64,000 nt of DNA from Bacillus_BE sp042263505. Its GTDB lineage: Bacteria; Bacillota; Bacilli; Bacillales; Cytobacillaceae. The stretch is from assembly GCF_042263505.1 (NCBI RefSeq), contig NZ_JBHKFI010000006.1, positions 141,458-205,457 on the forward strand. Direction: 5' to 3'. Made by a program: the position numbers and the translations under genes. Below the pieces are notes generated by a model that was not told the origin of the DNA, searched no databases, and was given only the letters and a program-made list of their open reading frames with translations. Below, piece after piece: positions 1-8,034 of this stretch. Positions within the stretch are counted from its first letter, which is position 1; each line of letters opens with the position of its first letter.

Positions 1-597
1 CTCTGATAGAAAAGGTTTAAAATACGCATAGTCCTTTGTAATAGAAAGATAATCATCGAAGTCGAGGCTTCCCCCTGCTTGAACATAGTTTTGTGAGTAG
101 ACTTTATACTTCGTTATCGGAAATATGCCGACTTTCGCTGTTTCTAGCACTTTCTCATTAATATCGGTTGCATAGATTCTTGATTTTGAAAGTAAGCCTG
201 CCTCGTGCAAAAGGATGGCCATTGAATATACCTCTTCCCCAGTAGAGCATCCTGCATGCCAAATGCGAATTTTAGAGCAATTTTTTATATTTGGAATCAC
301 TTTTTCACGAAATGCCTTGAAAAAAGATGGATCCCGAAACATTTCAGTCACATTGATAGAAAAGTCATAAAATACCTTCTCCATCATCTTTGGGTCATGA
401 AGAATTCGGTCCAATAATGCGGTTATAGTAGCCATTTTTTCAAGTTTCAGTCTATTCAAAACACGTCTACGTATTGTAAAAATTGAATAATCGCGAAAAT
501 CATGACCATAATACCTGTAGATTCCTTCTAACAACAGTCCAATTTCTAATTCTTCAAGATTAGAACATTTTCGTTTTTCAATAGTATTTATTGTCAT
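1..597 (-). CDS. CheR-type protein-glutamate O-methyltransferase (3' part outside window)
   Basis: The reading frame runs from ATG at 597 to the window edge, so the C-terminus is missing. CheR enzymes transfer methyl groups from SAM to glutamates of chemoreceptors or related signalling proteins. The N-terminal all-helical part carries the basic RRRVLNRL helix, followed by the SAM-binding fold with the glycine motif HAGCSTGEEVYS and the acidic ATDIN that contacts the ribose. The start is preceded by AAAGGAG at ideal spacing. It lies 45 bp downstream of a hybrid histidine kinase on the same strand, so the two are probably one transcript. CheR/hybrid-kinase pairs occur outside classical chemotaxis; that role is inferred here. 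Confidence 0.88.
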   Translation of the reverse strand, partial: MTINTIEKRKCSNLEELEIGLLLEGIYRYYGHDFRDYSIFTIRRRVLNRLKLEKMATITALLDRILHDPKMMEKVFYDFSINVTEMFRDPSFFKAFREKVIPNIKNCSKIRIWHAGCSTGEEVYSMAILLHEAGLLSKSRIYATDINEKVLETAKVGIFPITKYKVYSQNYVQAGGSLDFDDYLSITKDYAYFKPFLSE

Positions 598-642
598 TTG
601 CTCCTTTTCTCTATTATTTATTTTTATTTTACGAGAATGCCT

Positions 643-3432
643 CTATTTGTCAGCATCCTTGATATCTCCGGTTGAAGTTAGCCACATTTTTAATAGTGAA
701 TATAGTTGGATTAATTGAATCGGTTTTCCAATATAATCGGTTGCTCCAGCTTCTATACACTTTTCACGGTCATTCTTCATAGCCTTTGCAGTAATCGCAA
801 TAATGGGTAAATTCTTGTATTCAATGTTGGAGCGAATCTTAGCCAATGCCTCTAAACCATCCATTTCCGGCATCATAATATCCATTAATACAAGACTAAC
901 ATCTGGGTGTGCCTTTAATAATTCAAGTGCTTCCATTCCATTTTCCGCAAAAATTACTAACATCCCCATTTCTTCCAAAAAAGAAGTAAGGGCGAAAATA
1001 TTACGCATATCATCATCGACAACAAGTATTTTTTTCCCAACAAATGACTCTTCTTTCACACAGCCATAGACCAGGGATCGAACATGCACATGATTTTCAT
1101 TTGAAATTGGTAATTTTTTCATTACTTCATTTTGCGTTTTCTCATAATCCTTTGAAGCTGCTGCTTCCTTTTGGTTTTCCATTATTGGTAGTCCCCTGTT
1201 AATCGGAAGGTAAAAGGAAAAAGTACTTCCCTTGCCTTCAACACTATGGACTTTAATAAATCCATCAAGCAGCTCTGCTAAATCCTTACTAATCGATAAT
1301 CCAAGCCCAGTTCCACCGTAGGTACGACTTGTCGTACCATCCGCTTGGCGAAATGCTTCAAAGATTAATCCCTGTTTTTCTCGTGGAATGCCTATCCCTG
1401 TATCACTCACCTGAAACACAAGGAATTTCTCAAAGTGATGAAGATTATTTCTAGAATCGAAAAAAGTAGTGAAAACTTTCACCTTGACGTGACCTTTCTC
1501 GGTAAATTTGAAAGCATTCGATAATAAATTTTTGATAATCTGATAAACTTTCTGTTCATCAGAATAAATAATTTTCGGAAGAAACTCATCTATTTCCACA
1601 GAAAAATCAAGTTGTTTTTGCTCTGCAACTGGTTTAAATTGCTTTTCGGCAAAATTCAGTAATTCTTGAAAGTTAATTTCCGCCTCTGAGCATTCAATCT
1701 TTCCTGATTCAATTTTTGAAAAATCAAGAATATCATTAATTAATTCTAGTAATTCCTTTCCGGATGAATGAATGGTTTGTGCATATTCAATCTGCTTTTC
1801 TGTTAGATTTCCTTCCTTATTTTCTAACAGCATTTGAGCTAAGATGAGTAAACTATTTAGTGGTGTTCGAAATTCATGTGAAATATTGGCAATGAATTCC
1901 GTTTTGTATTGCGAATGGGAAAGAACCTGACGTGTTCTTTCTTCTAAAGCAGACTTCGCCTTTTCAAGGTCCAATGTTTTTTCCTCAGAGGTGCGGTATT
2001 GAGCTTCTAATTCTTCATTCATTGTTCGCAATTCTTCTTGTTGCATTTGAAGCTCCTCAGATTGACATTGTAATTCCTCATTGAGTATCTGTGCTTCATC
2101 AAGCAGCTGTTGAACCAGCATTTGCCTTTGGATTCGATTTAGAATTGCTCCTAGTTGAATGGCTGCCCTTTCTAACAGCTGCTCATGCAATTTGGAAAAA
2201 GGATGAATGCTAGCAAGCTCCAACACAGCAATCACTTCATCCTCAATTTCGATAGGAAACAGCATTAAACTTCCACTACTTGTTGCTCCTAAACCAGAAC
2301 GTATTTCTAAATAATTCTCGGGAATATTATCGATTTTTTTTATTTTTTGATCGAGTGCACATTGGCCAATAAGTCCTTCTCCCTCTTTGATTAATGATTT
2401 CCCGTTAAGATATTTCCCTTGTTCAAGCGCTGCAAAACTGGATAATTTCCGATAAATAGCAACATGGTTTACCTCTTCCTTGATATAAAGCACCCCATAT
2501 TGTGCCTCCACCATATTGGCAATTGCTTGAAGATATACTTGACCTAGACTTTCTTGATCCGTATATGGGTGAGATAATTCTCCAAGCTCCGCGATTTTTG
2601 TTTTTAGCCAGCTTTGTGCCTCCAACTCATTTTTATAGGCCTTTTCCATCTTTTCATAGGTTTCTAATTCTTTTGCCATGTTATTGTAAGCCTCGGCAAT
2701 TTCACCGATCTCATCATTTGCAACAATTTGAATTCTTGGCAACGTTTCCGACCTGATTCCAACTAGCTGCATCACATCCTTCACTATACGAAGTCTTCCG
2801 GCTATGCTTCTCGTAATCCACATCGTAATAATGATGCCAACCGTAATGCCAAATACGATTGAACCGAAGCTAATAAATACAGCTTGCGTGAATTTGGCTT
2901 TTTCCTTCAAAAGCGACTGATCAATTACCCCCTCTAAACGGTTAACAAAGCTTTCAGCAATTTGGATTAATAAAACGTATTCTTTCTCAGAATCTTTTAA
3001 TAATCTCTCTTGTTTGTCCTTAACTTTTAAATTGGAGGTATTGGTAATTTGTTCGATCAAAATCTCGTAACTGATGAATTGATGATTCAAATCTGCTAAA
3101 GTGCCTGCCATCTTTGCAGATTTATTATTTTTGATTAGTTCATCGATTTCTAGATTAATCTTATTCGTTAGCTCACGAATAGTTTGCATATGGAGTAACA
3201 CTTCAGTAGCATTATAATCTTCTTCAATCACATAATCCATCAGACACTTGTCAAGAGCCATTATGTCTTTTCTAACATGGTTAATATCCTTAATCGTTTG
3301 ATATCTCTTTTCGACAGTTTGGATCATATCCGTGTTAAGCGAATTTAAGAAAATAAATACTCCTAACAACAGGATTGTCATCAATAAAATGATGATTCCA
3401 AACCCCCAATATAACCTTGTTCTAAACTTCAT
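643..3432 (-). CDS. Hybrid sensor histidine kinase with HAMP, GAF and receiver domains
   Basis: This 929-residue protein is a membrane sensor kinase. It has a transmembrane helix at about 10-30, a helical extracellular sensor, a second helix at about 183-206, a HAMP linker, a GAF domain at roughly 290-430 and a long Gln/Glu-rich coiled coil at 435-510. The H-box SHEFRTPLN lies near residue 517, followed by ATP-binding boxes DTGIGIP and GGTGLGLSIS. A C-terminal receiver starts near 801 with VVDDD, phospho-acceptor D in MDIMMPEMDG near 851, and the switch lysine in GKPI. AAGGGG precedes the ATG. The order sensor-GAF-kinase-REC followed by CheR suggests a phosphorelay rather than a simple two-component pair. 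The stimulus is unknown. Confidence 0.9.
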   Translation of the reverse strand: MKFRTRLYWGFGIIILLMTILLLGVFIFLNSLNTDMIQTVEKRYQTIKDINHVRKDIMALDKCLMDYVIEEDYNATEVLLHMQTIRELTNKINLEIDELIKNNKSAKMAGTLADLNHQFISYEILIEQITNTSNLKVKDKQERLLKDSEKEYVLLIQIAESFVNRLEGVIDQSLLKEKAKFTQAVFISFGSIVFGITVGIIITMWITRSIAGRLRIVKDVMQLVGIRSETLPRIQIVANDEIGEIAEAYNNMAKELETYEKMEKAYKNELEAQSWLKTKIAELGELSHPYTDQESLGQVYLQAIANMVEAQYGVLYIKEEVNHVAIYRKLSSFAALEQGKYLNGKSLIKEGEGLIGQCALDQKIKKIDNIPENYLEIRSGLGATSSGSLMLFPIEIEDEVIAVLELASIHPFSKLHEQLLERAAIQLGAILNRIQRQMLVQQLLDEAQILNEELQCQSEELQMQQEELRTMNEELEAQYRTSEEKTLDLEKAKSALEERTRQVLSHSQYKTEFIANISHEFRTPLNSLLILAQMLLENKEGNLTEKQIEYAQTIHSSGKELLELINDILDFSKIESGKIECSEAEINFQELLNFAEKQFKPVAEQKQLDFSVEIDEFLPKIIYSDEQKVYQIIKNLLSNAFKFTEKGHVKVKVFTTFFDSRNNLHHFEKFLVFQVSDTGIGIPREKQGLIFEAFRQADGTTSRTYGGTGLGLSISKDLAELLDGFIKVHSVEGKGSTFSFYLPINRGLPIMENQKEAAASKDYEKTQNEVMKKLPISNENHVHVRSLVYGCVKEESFVGKKILVVDDDMRNIFALTSFLEEMGMLVIFAENGMEALELLKAHPDVSLVLMDIMMPEMDGLEALAKIRSNIEYKNLPIIAITAKAMKNDREKCIEAGATDYIGKPIQLIQLYSLLKMWLTSTGDIKDADK

Positions 3433-4136
3433 CCCTTACTTCCCCTTTATTAGCCCAAAACACATATTTAAAATATTCCCCCTATTCTGGCAAATCCCCT
3501 GCTTTTTTAGCGAAATTTGTAACTTGTTTCATGCGACAATTTTCAACAAATACATTGCAATATCTAACTTACATGCTAATAGAATTATATTTGAATTTTA
3601 TTTTAATTTGGGCAAAATAAACTAAAATGGGATAAAGTTACTAGAAAAAGAGTTGCATTTGATAACAATGCTCAGGTTTTATATAAGAACTTGATTGGAA
3701 TGGCTGTATTTAGTGGTAGCGATGAAAAAAATGTCGTTTACTAAAGCGATGAACTACTTGGATATAAGAGCGATGAATGAAGCCTAGTTAATTTGGAGAT
3801 GCAGCAACTTTTTTGGTCGTGCTTCATTAAGAGGGTGATCGATCGTTTTATGCGTTCAAGGGCCAAAATATTCTTTCCTAGGGGAAGCGACCCGACGTTT
3901 TATATACTCAAGAAAAAACTCATTCATTAAACAATAATCCACTATCTCGATGTAAAAAATACGCATTCAGTGGAGAATCAATTATTCTTTGATAGTTAAA
4001 CGGTTGCCAAAATTACAGGCCCTAGGAGATAACCTAAAGCCTATCCATCTACTTTTAATATTTACTGATCCCCCAATACAATCAAAAAAAGTGTGTGAAA
4101 TGCACACCAGCAAAATTTGTCATAGAAGATCAGAAA
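3433..4136. other. 704-bp gene-free stretch
   Basis: No open frame with a ribosome binding site was found on either strand. A short plus-strand frame near 3650-3745 (AFDNNAQVLYKN...) could be a fossil of a lost gene, but I could not match it to a family. The promoter of the hybrid kinase must lie in the left part, just above 3433. Confidence 0.4.
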
Positions 4137-4700
4137 TTATTGAATTTGTGTGCCAATTAAGTTGGAAAGAGCTGAGCAAAATTTGCGCCATTCTTTTGGA
4201 AATTTTTCATATCCTCTGCTTTCATATGTACTTGCTTTTGTGACAAGTTTAATTTCCCAGCTTGTTCCTCCAATATGGACATCGGCACTTTGATAGTTAC
4301 TTTCCCAATTCCATAATTTCAAACGATAAATCTCTTTCGTAAAGGCATCAAAGGATCCGATGATTTTGATAGAGTCATCCATTACATGTTGTTGGTTTTG
4401 AAAATACCATTCAAAAAACTGAAATGTTTTTTGGCAAAAATCAATTGTAATCATATAGGTTACATCGAAATGGTTAATTGATAATGATAAAGAGACAAGC
4501 TCTTTTTCAGGGAGTATGGACACAAGATTGTCCTCAACAGCAAATAAATCCTTTTTTCGATTAATAGCTGCTTTTACCTGTGAGAGCTGGATTGGCTTTT
4601 CCTTTTGGTAAGTAGACTGGTTCATATCCTGTAATATTGTTGGAATCGTCGCTGGACCCTTCCTCCCAATGATGTCCAGAATGATTTCATAAATGCTCAT
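4137..4700 (-). CDS. Hypothetical protein with N-terminal winged-helix-like segment
   Basis: The protein is 187 residues long, with ATG at 4700 behind GGAGGATACC. I do not recognise a named family for the whole protein. The first ~65 residues (MSIYEIILDIIGRKGPATIP, then an alternating helix pattern with QVKAAINRKKDLF) look like the HARE-type winged helix found in RNA polymerase delta subunit and some restriction systems. The rest is a mixed alpha/beta domain rich in Trp and Phe, with WNWESNYQSADVHIGG near 130. No membrane segment or signal peptide is visible. It stands alone between a long empty stretch and a decayed gene. DNA binding is only an inference from the N-terminal resemblance. Confidence 0.6.
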   Translation of the reverse strand: MSIYEIILDIIGRKGPATIPTILQDMNQSTYQKEKPIQLSQVKAAINRKKDLFAVEDNLVSILPEKELVSLSLSINHFDVTYMITIDFCQKTFQFFEWYFQNQQHVMDDSIKIIGSFDAFTKEIYRLKLWNWESNYQSADVHIGGTSWEIKLVTKASTYESRGYEKFPKEWRKFCSALSNLIGTQIQ

Positions 4701-4830
4701 GATTATTGGTATCCTCCATCAAGTGAATCCTAAATTTATTTAAGCTAACGTTGAGCTAAGTATTAGTACTGCTATTGTACTGTAAATCTATCATACAATT
4801 ATTACACATTGAAAAAAAGAAATTTTTTAA

Positions 4831-4867
4831 TAAAAAGCATCCCCCTCTTCCATTCAAGCAGGGATGC
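4831..4867 (-). terminator. Rho-independent terminator of the decayed aldo/keto reductase gene
   Basis: On the minus strand GCATCCC at 4867-4861 pairs with GGGATGC at 4843-4837 and is followed by TTTTTATT. It lies 20 bp after the stop codon of the reductase remnant, so it outlived its gene. Confidence 0.65.
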
Positions 4868-4886
4868 ATTCTCTTTTATTATCAAG

Positions 4887-5105
4887 TTAATCAAAATGAA
4901 ACTGACCTGGGTGTTTGCCATATTCCATATTTTGATGAAGCTACTCAAGCTATTCCAGATCAGAAGTGATCATGTGAAATCAGAAATATCATTGATGCGC
5001 TGATCCTTCATAGACTTTGAAATTGGAATCACGTCAGTTTGTATCTCCAAAGGCTGATTATTTGTGCCATTGAGTTATGACATATGCTTTCGACATTCTT
5101 TAATT
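4887..5105 (-). pseudogene. Decayed C-terminal part of an aldo/keto reductase
   Basis: Reading the minus strand through two frame changes and internal stops gives the C-terminal landmarks of aldo/keto reductases in the right order: SMAQIISLWRYKLT (family: S-x-AQ-x-x-LRW), then DVIPISKSMKDQRIND (family: VIPKS-x-x-x-RI, the NADPH phosphate-binding region), then LHQNMEYGKHPGQFHFD before the stop (family: LN-x-N-x-R-x-x-xxPxxFDF). Stops interrupt the last segment. These landmarks are seen directly. The family identity is by memory of the pattern; no translation search was run. The 5' half is not recognisable in the 160 bp above 5105. Confidence 0.6.
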
Positions 5106-5262
5106 CCACTAGTCAAGGCAAACGACCGCATCCAGTATTCCTTTATTATTTATATCTTATCCTCCATAATGAAATGAACTTTCTTATTATCTCATATGTA
5201 CTTTTTTTTCAAAAGAAATTTGCATTATGCACTAAAGCCTATAGATCAACCGGAGATTTTTC

Positions 5263-5817
5263 TCATTTGTAGCACATACAAGTCACAAGATGATCATTTA
5301 CCATCCCTGTTGCTTGCATAAATGCATAACAAATCGTGCTTCCGACAAATTTAAAACCGCGCTTCTTTAAATCCTTGCTCATTGTATCACTTATCGGTGT
5401 TGTGGCAGGAACCTCACCAAGGATATGAAAATGGTTTTGAATCGGTTTACCTCCGACAAATGACCAAATATAGTCTCTGAAGGTGCCGAATTCCTCTTTC
5501 ACTTTTAAAAAGGCATTTGCATTGATGACAACGGCATTTATTTTCAAACGATTTCTCACAATCCCTTCATTTTGTAAGAGCTCTGCAATTTTTTCTTCCC
5601 CATAGCCAGCAATTTTTTCAGGTTGAAATTGATCGAAGGCCTTGCGATAATTTTCCCGTTTCTTCAAAATGGTCAACCAGCTTAATCCAGCTTGCGCTCC
5701 TTCTAAATTAAGAAATTCAAATAGAAGTCGATCATCATATACAGGTACTCCCCATTCATAATCGTGATAATCTATATAAATTTGATCCTGAGTTACCCAA
5801 CCACAACGGTTTACCAT
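5263..5817 (-). CDS. tag: DNA-3-methyladenine glycosylase I
   Basis: Tag removes 3-methyladenine from alkylated DNA and starts base-excision repair in the cytoplasm. The 184-residue length fits the family. The zinc ligands known from E. coli Tag are all present: Cys5 in NRCGW, His18 in YHDYEWG, and the C-terminal His and Cys in NDHLVTCMC. The helix EGAQAGLSWLTIL carries the conserved glutamate of the base pocket. The ATG at 5817 follows TTTAGGAGGGAAACTA. It appears monocistronic, cut off from the upstream SRPBCC gene by a strong hairpin. Confidence 0.95.
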   Translation of the reverse strand: MVNRCGWVTQDQIYIDYHDYEWGVPVYDDRLLFEFLNLEGAQAGLSWLTILKKRENYRKAFDQFQPEKIAGYGEEKIAELLQNEGIVRNRLKINAVVINANAFLKVKEEFGTFRDYIWSFVGGKPIQNHFHILGEVPATTPISDTMSKDLKKRGFKFVGSTICYAFMQATGMVNDHLVTCMCYK

Positions 5818-5887
5818 TAGTTTCCCTCCTAAAGTAAAACAAACTTTTTTACCTTGTCTCTATCTTCACATATTCACAGTAAGAAAA

Positions 5888-5924
5888 CAATAATAGGCAT
5901 CAAGCTTCGATATGCTTGATGCCT
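5888..5924 (-). terminator. Rho-independent terminator after the SRPBCC gene
   Basis: An 11-bp perfect stem (AGGCATCAAGC / GCTTGATGCCT) with an 8-nt loop is followed on the minus strand by ATTATTGTTTTCTT. It lies 19 bp past the SRPBCC stop codon. Confidence 0.75.
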
Positions 5925-5942
5925 CACCTTATCACTTTCGTC

Positions 5943-6398
5943 TTATGCTCTGACCCCTGCGATTTCATGTAGCTTTTCTCCAACGGCTTTGGACAGTTCC
6001 ATCGTCATTTGCGGTACATGTGTTTTAAGAACCCCATTTACCACCTTTGCCATCATTCCATGTGCCTGAATATCTAGACAGCCGGTCATTCTTGTTTTTT
6101 CTCCTTCTACCACTTCTGCTTTAAAATACCCGTTTCCAGTAAAATTTTCATTAACACCGATTAGGTCAAAATGGACTTTGGTTGGAACATCCATTTTCGT
6201 GATTTTCACTTTTAAGCTAATCTTTTTCTTTACAATCCCTATGTCACTTTTAAATGTCCATGTGGATTCGTAATCATCTAATATTTGGTGTTCGATATAA
6301 CCAGGGACAAGTGTGGCCCATCTGTCCATCACACTCACAAATTCCCATACCTTCTCAATTGGTACATTCAAATCCATTTTGTGAATTCCTGCTGGCAT
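5943..6398 (-). CDS. SRPBCC (START-like) family protein, CoxG type
   Basis: This 151-residue protein has the shape of a small START/Bet v 1 lipid- or ligand-binding fold. It opens with IHKMDLNVPIEKVWEFVSVM (beta strand then the kinked helix), followed by VPGYIEHQIL, as in CoxG/SRPBCC proteins, and ends in a long amphipathic helix MTMELSKAVGEKLHEIAG. CoxG members are accessory to carbon monoxide dehydrogenase in some bacteria, but no cox genes are nearby, so a specific function cannot be given. AAAGGGGAGA precedes the ATG. It is flanked by its own terminator and an AT-rich gap. Confidence 0.8.
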   Translation of the reverse strand: MPAGIHKMDLNVPIEKVWEFVSVMDRWATLVPGYIEHQILDDYESTWTFKSDIGIVKKKISLKVKITKMDVPTKVHFDLIGVNENFTGNGYFKAEVVEGEKTRMTGCLDIQAHGMMAKVVNGVLKTHVPQMTMELSKAVGEKLHEIAGVRA

Positions 6399-6532
6399 CT
6401 AGTTCTCCCCTTTTAAACAATTTTGGATTAACATTCACTTTTTTTATCCAAAAATAATTTATGCGGGAATAAGCAATTGTTAGAACCTATTTCTTTTTAT
6501 AGAATGAAATCAGGCTTGAGTAACTTTAGTGA

Positions 6533-7069
6533 CTATTCATGAAGCTTCTGATGCATAAAGACCAATTCATCAGCCAATTCCGCTAATCGTTTATGAATTT
6601 CCTCTTCTGCAATGACATTTTCCCGATTAAAATCAGCATTCGTCACAAAGACATTTTTACTCGCAATCATTGCCTTAAAGAAAGAAATAATCGGCTTTAA
6701 TTGTGTTTCAGCTACAAGAAAATGGCGATTAGATCCTGCTGTAGATACTAACCCAACCACCTTTGACTCAAATACAGTTGTTGGGAGATGGTCAAATAAG
6801 TTTTTTAATGCCCCAGTAATAGATGATTGATACACTGGGGTTCCGATCACAAACGCATCTGCATTTAATATTTTGGCGATAGCGCTTTGCGTATCCATAT
6901 TATAAGAAGAAAGTGGACGACCATCGACAAATTCAATTTGATAATCTCGTAAATCTAATAACTCAGTCTCTATATCTGAATATTTTTCCTTTGCTTTTTT
7001 CAAAACCTCATCCACAATTATCGCTGTTTTTGCCCCTATGAGTGCACCTGATATGCCTAATAATTTCAA
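6533..7069 (-). CDS. NAD(P)H-dependent FMN reductase (SsuE-like flavodoxin fold)
   Basis: The protein reduces FMN with NAD(P)H and can feed two-component flavin monooxygenases. Conserved pieces are LLGISGALIG (phosphate loop), GTPVYQSSITGALKNLFDHL (the flavin isoalloxazine contact) and GLVSTAGSNRHF. I chose the TTG at 7069 because GGGGGAAGAAC lies just before it and the family starts with KLLGISG. An upstream in-frame start at 7111 would add 14 unrelated residues. No monooxygenase is adjacent, but at least two FMNH2-using enzymes are encoded at 42-47 kb in this window and need such a partner; that link is inference. Confidence 0.85.
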   Translation of the reverse strand: MKLLGISGALIGAKTAIIVDEVLKKAKEKYSDIETELLDLRDYQIEFVDGRPLSSYNMDTQSAIAKILNADAFVIGTPVYQSSITGALKNLFDHLPTTVFESKVVGLVSTAGSNRHFLVAETQLKPIISFFKAMIASKNVFVTNADFNRENVIAEEEIHKRLAELADELVFMHQKLHE

Positions 7070-7320
7070 AGTTCTTCCCCCTAAGAGTAAATTTCCATTT
7101 TCCCTATACAAACCTTGTTTATCTAACTATTTTACAATACGAAATGATTGAAGACAAAAAAGTAGCTTATGCATGGATAAAAATTTTTTCTTCAAAGTTC
7201 TCTTCTCAATTTCCTTAAAATACAAAAAATTCGAACAAGTTGTGAAATAAAAGCATCCTTCTTTACTTTCTTCCTTTCATTTAGGTAAAATTTAAAAAGA
7301 TAAGTTTATCCCACTCTTAT

Positions 7321-7524
7321 CGGACATTTTGACTCCCACTTCAAGATTCTGAGAATTCGAAGAAGATAAGTGGGAGATCAACTGTCCGTAAAGGTCCTAG
7401 TCAGGCGAAGCCACAGGATGTGGCGTCCCTTGAGCGTGATAAGTGAAATAAGATTTTTCTTTGGGCTTCAGCCCTTAGAAAAATCAATCAGGCTCTGCGT
7501 GACTAACCATCAGTGGGGGATGAA
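7321..7524 (+). ncRNA. Multi-stem RNA-like element, possible solitary HEARO/omega-RNA
   Basis: The block shows nested complementary arms. CGGACA...CTCCCACTT (7321-7341) pairs with AAGTGGGAG...TGTCCG (7368-7388). AGTCAGGCGAAGCC (7399-7412) pairs with AGGCTCTGCGTGACT (7490-7504). Inside the latter are CCACA/TGTGG (7411-7423) and a long hairpin GATTTTTCTttGGGC/GCCCttAGAAAAATC (about 7452-7485). The 3' edge is a purine run, GTGGGGGATGAATGG, just before the next gene. The size, the multistem form and the purine-rich exit resemble HEARO RNAs (the omega-RNA of IscB) as I remember them. No iscB follows; the next gene is DUF1450. Identity is a hypothesis; the stems are directly visible. Confidence 0.4.
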
Positions 7525-7556
7525 TGGAAGTTTCACTTTATAAAAGGAAGAATAAG

Positions 7557-7832
7557 ATGAAATCACTACTAACAAAACTTTTCGTAAAAGAGAAAATCCT
7601 TGAAGTCCGATTTTGCCAAAAAAATCTCGAATGCTTTTTGGATGATGACACAACGAAACAATTTCAAAAAATCTTAAGTAAACGCCAAGTGAAATTTAAA
7701 GAATTCGAATGCTTAAATCATTGTAAGCTATGCGAAAAGAAGCCTTATGCGGAAATCAACAAACAGTTAATCAAGGGTCAGGATTTGAACGAAATCATTT
7801 CGCAAATTTCTGAAATGATTGATAAAAAATAG
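7557..7832 (+). CDS. DUF1450 family protein (YuzB-like)
   Basis: The protein has 91 residues. The family pattern is visible: an early CQKNLE, then CLNHCKLCEKKPYAEIN with closely spaced cysteines, followed by the hydrophobic tail. The Cys pattern suggests a metal or redox site, but no biochemical role is established. The ATG at 7557 has AAAAGGAAG 6 bp upstream. An in-frame ATG at 7524 lies in the structured block and lacks a good site, so I rejected it. A strong terminator follows. Confidence 0.8.
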   Translation: MKSLLTKLFVKEKILEVRFCQKNLECFLDDDTTKQFQKILSKRQVKFKEFECLNHCKLCEKKPYAEINKQLIKGQDLNEIISQISEMIDKK

Positions 7833-7857
7833 TTTTAACCTACCTACAAAAAAGAGT

Positions 7858-7910
7858 TGACTAATCAATACCTGATTCATTATAATCAGGTGTCTGATTA
7901 GTCATTTTTA
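7858..7910 (+). terminator. Rho-independent terminator after DUF1450 gene
   Basis: TGACTAATCA (7858-7867) pairs with TGATTAGTCA (7895-7904), with an inner ACCTGATT/AATCAGGT arm, and is followed by TTTTTATTT. Confidence 0.85.
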
Positions 7911-8034
7911 TTTGCAATAAAAAATTTTAAACTAACAAATACTATTCCTTATCTTAAGAAGAAAGAGGAATAGCATTTTTTATGTAGAGACTAATCCACA
8001 TGATTTTCTAAAAAAATGATGTAAGGAGAAATGT

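Noticed and set aside
3640..3750. Short frame with protein-like composition in the first intergenic gap
   Set aside because: No start, no family match and no conserved neighbour, so I could not support a gene or a named pseudogene.
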